The position numbers were made by a program, and so were the translations under genes. A DNA stretch of 6,483 nucleotides, from the NCBI GenBank assembly GCA_002683395.1, contig NYTG01000057.1, positions 1-6,483 on the forward strand, in the 5' to 3' direction. Source of the DNA: Halieaceae bacterium. GTDB lineage: Bacteria; Pseudomonadota; Gammaproteobacteria; Pseudomonadales; Halieaceae. The notes beneath the pieces were generated by a model. It saw nothing but the letters and a program-made list of their open reading frames with translations, made no database searches and had not been told where the DNA came from. Positions 6,466 through 6,483 of this stretch are shown here, piece by piece (within the stretch, counting starts at the first letter, position 1; each line of letters begins with the position of its first letter).

Positions 6466-6483
6466 AAAAAATTCCTATTGCTT
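6466..6483 (-). promoter_or_regulatory. Ribosome binding site of the acyl-CoA dehydrogenase gene at the window edge
   Basis: On the minus strand the 18 bases before the ATG contain AGGAA (6476-6472), 6 bases from the start codon. Any promoter or upstream gene of this cluster is outside the window. Confidence 0.7.

Overview
The window looks like a piece of a bacterial chromosome, GC-rich and densely packed, with fatty-acid or acyl-CoA catabolism genes. The gene content suggests a proteobacterium, most likely a marine or aquatic gammaproteobacterium of the Halieaceae/Spongiibacteraceae kind: SCP-x-type thiolase, ACAD10/11-type acyl-CoA dehydrogenase, and a DUF3604 lipoprotein with a canonical lipobox. 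That placement is an inference from gene content and style, not from a database search. I see no tRNA, rRNA, CRISPR array, insertion sequence or phage gene.

Layout. Positions 1-315 hold no convincing complete gene. They carry the upstream region of a rightward operon, including an imperfect inverted repeat at 235-274. Positions 316-2744 (+ strand) are two thiolase-superfamily genes overlapping by 4 bp: an SCP-x-like thiolase, then a FadA/FadI-like thiolase in which the usual C-terminal catalytic Cys is Ser. A 70-bp gap (2745-2814) separates this pair from a convergent leftward cluster. Read in its own direction, that cluster is: an acyl-CoA dehydrogenase of the ACAD10/11 type (6465-5251), a small exported DUF2147-like protein (5212-4832), and a large DUF3604 lipoprotein with PHP/amidohydrolase-like metal-binding motifs (4794-2815). 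Gaps in the leftward cluster are 38 and 37 bp, so it is probably one transcript.

How the genes may work together. The dehydrogenase would introduce a trans-2 double bond into an acyl-CoA and the thiolases would cleave a 3-ketoacyl-CoA, so the window holds the first and last steps of a beta-oxidation spiral. Hydratase and 3-hydroxyacyl-CoA dehydrogenase are missing here and must lie elsewhere. The two exported proteins sit on the same putative transcript as the dehydrogenase. This suggests (inference) that an extracytoplasmic hydrolytic or binding step is tied to catabolism of an unusual carboxylic acid or ester. The substrate cannot be read from the sequence. The points most worth a second look are the Cys-to-Ser change in the second thiolase, its tight coupling to a thiolase of a different subfamily, the Asp at the expected catalytic-base position of the dehydrogenase, and the mixed cytoplasmic/envelope operon.
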